Of a DNA stretch of 55,224 nt, positions 52,358-55,224 are shown one piece after another. Position 1 is the first letter of the stretch. Each line of letters opens with the position of its first letter. The notes beneath the pieces are model-generated. The model was not told where the DNA came from. It saw only the letters and a program-made list of their open reading frames with translations, and made no database searches. Position numbers and translations under genes: made by a program. Origin of the DNA: SZUA-448 sp964602475 (GTDB taxonomy: Bacteria > Bacillota > Clostridia > Lachnospirales > Lachnospiraceae); NCBI GenBank assembly GCA_964602475.1, contig CAZRRN010000017.1, forward strand, positions 1 to 55,224. Direction: 5' to 3'.

Positions 52358-52386
52358 ATATTATCACGAAAGTTTCTGGCTGTCAA
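52358..52386 (-). promoter_or_regulatory. Sigma-A promoter of rpoBC
   Basis: Minus strand TTGACA (52381-52386), 17-base spacer, TAATAT (52358-52363). Confidence 0.8.
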
Positions 52387-52474
52387 TCTTTAATTGGCGG
52401 TTTTTTTTATTCTTTTCCTACAAATACACTAATAAAAATTCACAAATATTTCAAATTCCCATATGAATGCTATC

Positions 52475-52503
52475 TTGACTTGTTTTCCTATATACGATAT
52501 AAT
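52475..52503 (+). promoter_or_regulatory. Sigma-A promoter of the SARP-like regulator
   Basis: Plus strand TTGACT (52475-52480), 17-base spacer, TATAAT (52498-52503), about 140 bases upstream of the chosen start. A second look-alike, TTGCAT/TATAAT, lies at about 52291-52318 inside the rpoB leader. Confidence 0.8.
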
Positions 52504-52642
52504 TCTTCTATCAATGCAGATTGATTTGGTCTATGTTTATTGATTACCGAGGGGGCAACAGTATATTGCCATGCTTACCGGCAAGCCTGCTGGGCACATG
52601 CTTTCTTTTCTCGAATGTCCGTGTGCAGAAATGAGGAGAACA

Positions 52643-53839
52643 ATGGATGATATGATTCATATCCGTATGTTGGGTGAATTTACAATTACATATCAGGATA
52701 AAATCATTTCGGATCAGGTTAACCGTTCCAAAAAAGTCTGGACTCTGTTGGAATACCTGATTGCCTTTCACAACAAGGAGATTTCACAGTTTACTCTGAT
52801 CGATCTTCTCTGGCCGGACGGACAGAATGAGGATCCTTTGAATTCCCTGAAAACACTTCTTCATCGTGCAAGAGGACTTCTGGAGGATTTGGAATTCGGC
52901 GAGAAGAAGCTGCTGGTTCACCGTCGGGATACCTATGCTTGGAACAACAGCCTTCCGTTTGATATCGACATCGAGTTGTTTGAAGACATTTGTCACAAGG
53001 TTTCCAACCCTTCTCTTCCCGCTGCCGAACGCATCGAGCTTTCCTTAACGGCATTCCGGTTATACCGCGGAGAATTTCTCCCGAAGAGTAGTAATGAATC
53101 CTGGGCAATCTCTCTTTCCACTCATTATCAGGCACTGTATACCAAGCTGGTTTATGATCTGTGCGAACTGCTTGCCAAGGAACAGAACTATAATCAGATT
53201 GTTGAAATAGCTTCCACTGCCGCAGCCTTTGACCCCTATGATGAGCAGCTGCATTTTCTTCTGATAGATTCCTTATACCGTTCAGGGAAGCAGAAACAGG
53301 CTCTTGCTAAGTACGAATCTGTAATGTCTTTGTTCTATGATAAATTTGGCATTACACCGTCCGGCATTCTTTCTGATCTTTACCAGAAAATTGTTAAGAC
53401 GGAGAATGCTACCGAAACCGACCTTACCATCATTCAGGACGAACTAAAGGAACAGGACGCGCAGCAGAGAGCTTACCAGTGTGAATACTCCGTATTCCAG
53501 AATCTTTACCGTGTTGAAGCTCGTTCGGCAACACGAAGCGGTCTTTCCGTTTTTCTCTGTCTGGTTACAATTGAATGCAACTCCAAGAAGGAGCCTTCCG
53601 CGTTGATTGCAAAAGCCATGTCACGCATGTCAGAAACAATAGCTGTTGCTCTCCGAAGCGGAGATGTCTTCTCGAGATACAGCGTAAACCAGTATATCAT
53701 CATGTTACCAGCCGCCTCTTATGAGAACTGTACCATGATCGGTGAGCGGATACTTAGGAAATTCGATCTGGAACGTCCGAAATACAATGTCATTGTCTCC
53801 TACACGTTAAAACATCTGGAACCCTCTTCTTTCCGTTAA
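52643..53839 (+). CDS. SARP/BTAD-type transcription regulator with degenerate GGDEF-like tail
   Basis: 398 residues from MDDMIHIRMLGEFTITYQDK at ATG 52643, chosen for GAGGAG 5 bases upstream; the frame runs 24 codons further. Residues 1-95: winged-helix, OmpR-like domain (SKKVWTLLEYLIAF, ISQFTLIDLLWPDG, LKTLLHRARGLLEDL). Residues 100-250: TPR-like BTAD domain (FDIDIELFEDICHK, FDPYDEQLHFLLIDSLYRSG). Residues about 290-390: a domain laid out like GGDEF, where VFSRYSVNQYIIMLP stands at the place of the GRYGGDEFVVLLP strand-turn; the catalytic residues are missing. It probably binds DNA and uses the tail as a sensor or dimeriser; the tail's identity is inferred. Confidence 0.82.
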   Translation: MDDMIHIRMLGEFTITYQDKIISDQVNRSKKVWTLLEYLIAFHNKEISQFTLIDLLWPDGQNEDPLNSLKTLLHRARGLLEDLEFGEKKLLVHRRDTYAWNNSLPFDIDIELFEDICHKVSNPSLPAAERIELSLTAFRLYRGEFLPKSSNESWAISLSTHYQALYTKLVYDLCELLAKEQNYNQIVEIASTAAAFDPYDEQLHFLLIDSLYRSGKQKQALAKYESVMSLFYDKFGITPSGILSDLYQKIVKTENATETDLTIIQDELKEQDAQQRAYQCEYSVFQNLYRVEARSATRSGLSVFLCLVTIECNSKKEPSALIAKAMSRMSETIAVALRSGDVFSRYSVNQYIIMLPAASYENCTMIGERILRKFDLERPKYNVIVSYTLKHLEPSSFR

Positions 53840-53844
53840 TTTTT

Positions 53845-53876
53845 AAGGAATGCATATCTGTGCATTCCTTTTTTTG
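53845..53876 (+). terminator. Terminator after the SARP-like gene
   Basis: Perfect arms AAGGAATGCA and TGCATTCCTT with a 6-base loop, followed by a run of T on the plus strand. Confidence 0.88.
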
Positions 53877-53880
53877 AGAA

Positions 53881-54192
53881 TTATTCACCTTTCCCCTTAC
53901 GCTTTGATTTAACATACAGGACAATCAACAAGGCAGTAGTTATAATCAGCAGTCCGGCAAATACCCAGGACGCAAGAATGCTGAACAGTATCTCAGAAAA
54001 ATATACTAGCCCCGGCATCATTCCTGTTTTGGGAAGCGAATCAAAGTACTTCGCAAGCACGATTGATAAAACCAGGAATACTGTCTGTACCGTATAGCTG
54101 ACAATAAAAAAAATCCTCTTTTTCTTTATCACCGCCAGCAATAGTAATACTATAGCCACCGCCAGTAAAGCAAAATACATTATCAGTATCAT
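53881..54192 (-). CDS. Small three-span membrane protein of unknown function
   Basis: 103 residues, MILIMYFALLAVAIVLLLLA at the start. Three hydrophobic segments (about 5-22, 28-47, 66-92) separated by short basic loops (IKKKRI) and a basic tail (VKSKRKGKGE). A GGAGGAAC site precedes the ATG. No family recognised. It sits between rplL and the SARP-like gene, convergent with the latter. Confidence 0.6.
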   Translation of the reverse strand: MILIMYFALLAVAIVLLLLAVIKKKRIFFIVSYTVQTVFLVLSIVLAKYFDSLPKTGMMPGLVYFSEILFSILASWVFAGLLIITTALLIVLYVKSKRKGKGE

Positions 54193-54277
54193 AAGTTCCT
54201 CCGTTATTCTTGTTCCTCTGACGGTCTATCTGCAAAGGGTGTTCGGGGTCATAATGCGAGACGGGTGTATATACCAA

Positions 54278-54311
54278 AAAAGCGTGCCTCGGTTCCCCGT
54301 TGCACGCTTAT
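54278..54311 (-). terminator. Terminator of the rplJ-rplL operon
   Basis: Minus strand AAGCGTGC and GCACGCTT around a 14-base loop, followed by TTTTTTGG, starting about 15 bases after the rplL stop. Confidence 0.8.
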
Positions 54312-54325
54312 GCTGATTAACAAAA

Positions 54326-54688
54326 TTACTTTAACGTAACCTTTGCGCCCTCTGCTTCAAGCTTAGCCTTAATATCCTCAGCTTCTGCCTTTGCAGCAGC
54401 TTCCTTTAATACCTTCGGAGCAGCCTCAACAGCAGCCTTAGCCTCACCAAGTCCTAAACCGGTGATTTCACGAACAACCTTGATTACCTTAATCTTGTTC
54501 GGACCAACATCTGTCAGTTCAACATCAAATTCTGTCTTCTCTTCTTCTACAGCTGCAGGACCTGCTGCTGCAACAACAACACCTGCTGCTGCGCTAACGC
54601 CGAATTCCTCTTCGCAAGCCTTAACCAGATCATTCAGTTCAACAACGCTCATGCCTTTGATAGCATCAATAAATTCCTGAGTAGTCAT
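54326..54688 (-). CDS. rplL: 50S ribosomal protein L7/L12
   Basis: 120 residues from MTTQEFIDAIKGMSVVELND; GGAGG lies 5 bases upstream. The N-terminal dimer part, Ala-rich hinge (GVVVAAAGPAAVEEEK) and the C-terminal factor-binding domain (KIKVIKVVREITGLGLGEAK) are all typical. L7/L12 forms the stalk that recruits elongation factors. It follows rplJ by 68 bases that include a small CCGCAT/ATGCGG hairpin. Confidence 0.98.
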   Translation of the reverse strand: MTTQEFIDAIKGMSVVELNDLVKACEEEFGVSAAAGVVVAAAGPAAVEEEKTEFDVELTDVGPNKIKVIKVVREITGLGLGEAKAAVEAAPKVLKEAAAKAEAEDIKAKLEAEGAKVTLK

Positions 54689-54756
54689 AATATCCTCCAT
54701 TCTTCTTCCGCATTATGCGGATCGATCTTTGATCTTCTTATCATTGATAAAACAAA

Positions 54757-55224
54757 TTATGCTGCATCGGTCTTCTCTGCAATCTGCTTGAGTACACGAG
54801 CAAGATTGGTAATCGGAGACTTGATGCTTCCAAGAAGCTTCGAAATAAGTACTTCTTTCGAAGGAATGGAAGCAACCAGTGCAAGACCCGCTGCGTCATA
54901 GTAAGTCCCGTCTACAACACCTGCTTTAAATTCAAGTGCCGGAGCAGTCTTCATGAACTCTGCGAAGATTCTTGCCGGGTCAGTAGCGTCCTGCATTGCA
55001 AATGCGACTGCGGACGGTCCTTCCAGATCCTTGTCAAGCTGTGCAAAATCGGTACCTTCAAATGCACGTTTCATATAGGTATTCTTCAATACCTTATATA
55101 CAACGTCTGCTTCTCTGAGCTTCTTACGAAGCTGTGTGTCCTGCTCAACGGTAAGACCGTGATAGTTCACAAGTACAGCTGATTTTGCTTTGTCTGCATA
55201 ACCTTTGATTTCATCAACGATAGG
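54757..55224 (-). CDS. rplJ: 50S ribosomal protein L10 (5' end outside window)
   Basis: At least 155 residues; the first residues read PIVDEIKGYADKAKSAVLVN and lead into YHGLTVEQDTQLRKKLREAD, the canonical L10 N-terminal RNA-binding domain. C-terminal helices end VLKQIAEKTDAA. L10 holds the L7/L12 stalk on 23S rRNA. Only the first ten or so residues and the usual L10 leader lie beyond the right edge. An apparent start at 55170 is internal. Confidence 0.97.
   Translation of the reverse strand, partial: PIVDEIKGYADKAKSAVLVNYHGLTVEQDTQLRKKLREADVVYKVLKNTYMKRAFEGTDFAQLDKDLEGPSAVAFAMQDATDPARIFAEFMKTAPALEFKAGVVDGTYYDAAGLALVASIPSKEVLISKLLGSIKSPITNLARVLKQIAEKTDAA

Overview
The window reads as a draft or metagenome-derived chromosome segment of a Firmicute of the class Clostridia, most like Lachnospiraceae. 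The reasons are the S10-spc-alpha gene order, the zinc-type S14, the long clostridial form of L17, sigma-A type promoters with TTGACA/TATAAT boxes, strong GGAGG Shine-Dalgarno sites, a Tn1549/CTn-type integrative element remnant and a YjfB-like small protein. A run of exactly 100 N at 18388-18487 marks a scaffold gap inside a tandem repeat. Almost all genes lie on the minus strand; only a methyltransferase (41.8 kb) and a SARP-like regulator (52.6 kb) are on the plus strand.

Layout by coordinate. (1) 1-8.0 kb: a heavily deleted remnant of an integrative conjugative element: a SLOG/DUF1273 fragment, the middle of a large SNF2-type helicase, a truncated YodL-domain gene, a tiny membrane peptide, a 1328-codon chimera whose first ~290 residues are ParB and whose remainder is a Cna-B/SpaA-type wall-anchored adhesin, then an intact parA and a 51-residue gene. 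Three deletion junctions can be read directly. (2) 8.1-11.4 kb: rpsI-rplM with promoter and structured leader, truA, a deletion-scarred ABC exporter pseudogene and a YjfB-like gene. (3) 11.7-14.3 kb: the ECF transporter core ecfT-ecfA2-ecfA1. (4) 14.5-31.1 kb: alpha, spc and S10 ribosomal operons with secY, adk, map and infA, started by a promoter and a ~345-nt leader that contains an intrinsic terminator upstream of rpsJ. (5) 31.5-41.5 kb: a ten-gene co-directional cell-surface locus: class B sortase, transglutaminase lipoprotein, amino acid racemase, DltA-like adenylating enzyme, carrier protein, MBOAT acyltransferase, SGNH protein, lipoprotein, YhfC-type protease and DUF3887-like lipoprotein. 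(6) 41.8-44.3 kb: a methyltransferase, a membrane GGDEF cyclase and a small acidic protein. (7) 44.4-55.2 kb: rpoC, rpoB, a divergent SARP-like regulator with a degenerate GGDEF-like tail, a small membrane protein, rplL and the 3' part of rplJ.

The most interesting candidate system is the 31.5-41.5 kb locus. Racemase, adenylation, carrier, MBOAT and SGNH genes reproduce the logic of the dlt (D-alanylation) pathway, but the racemase is of the Asp/Glu type and the adenylation enzyme has Gly where DltA has its D-Ala pocket Cys. This suggests that an amino acid other than D-alanine is esterified onto a surface polymer. Also notable are a family of ~95-bp structured repeats that sit directly in front of start codons and carry the Shine-Dalgarno site, and an 81-bp in-frame tandem hairpin repeat between map and infA.
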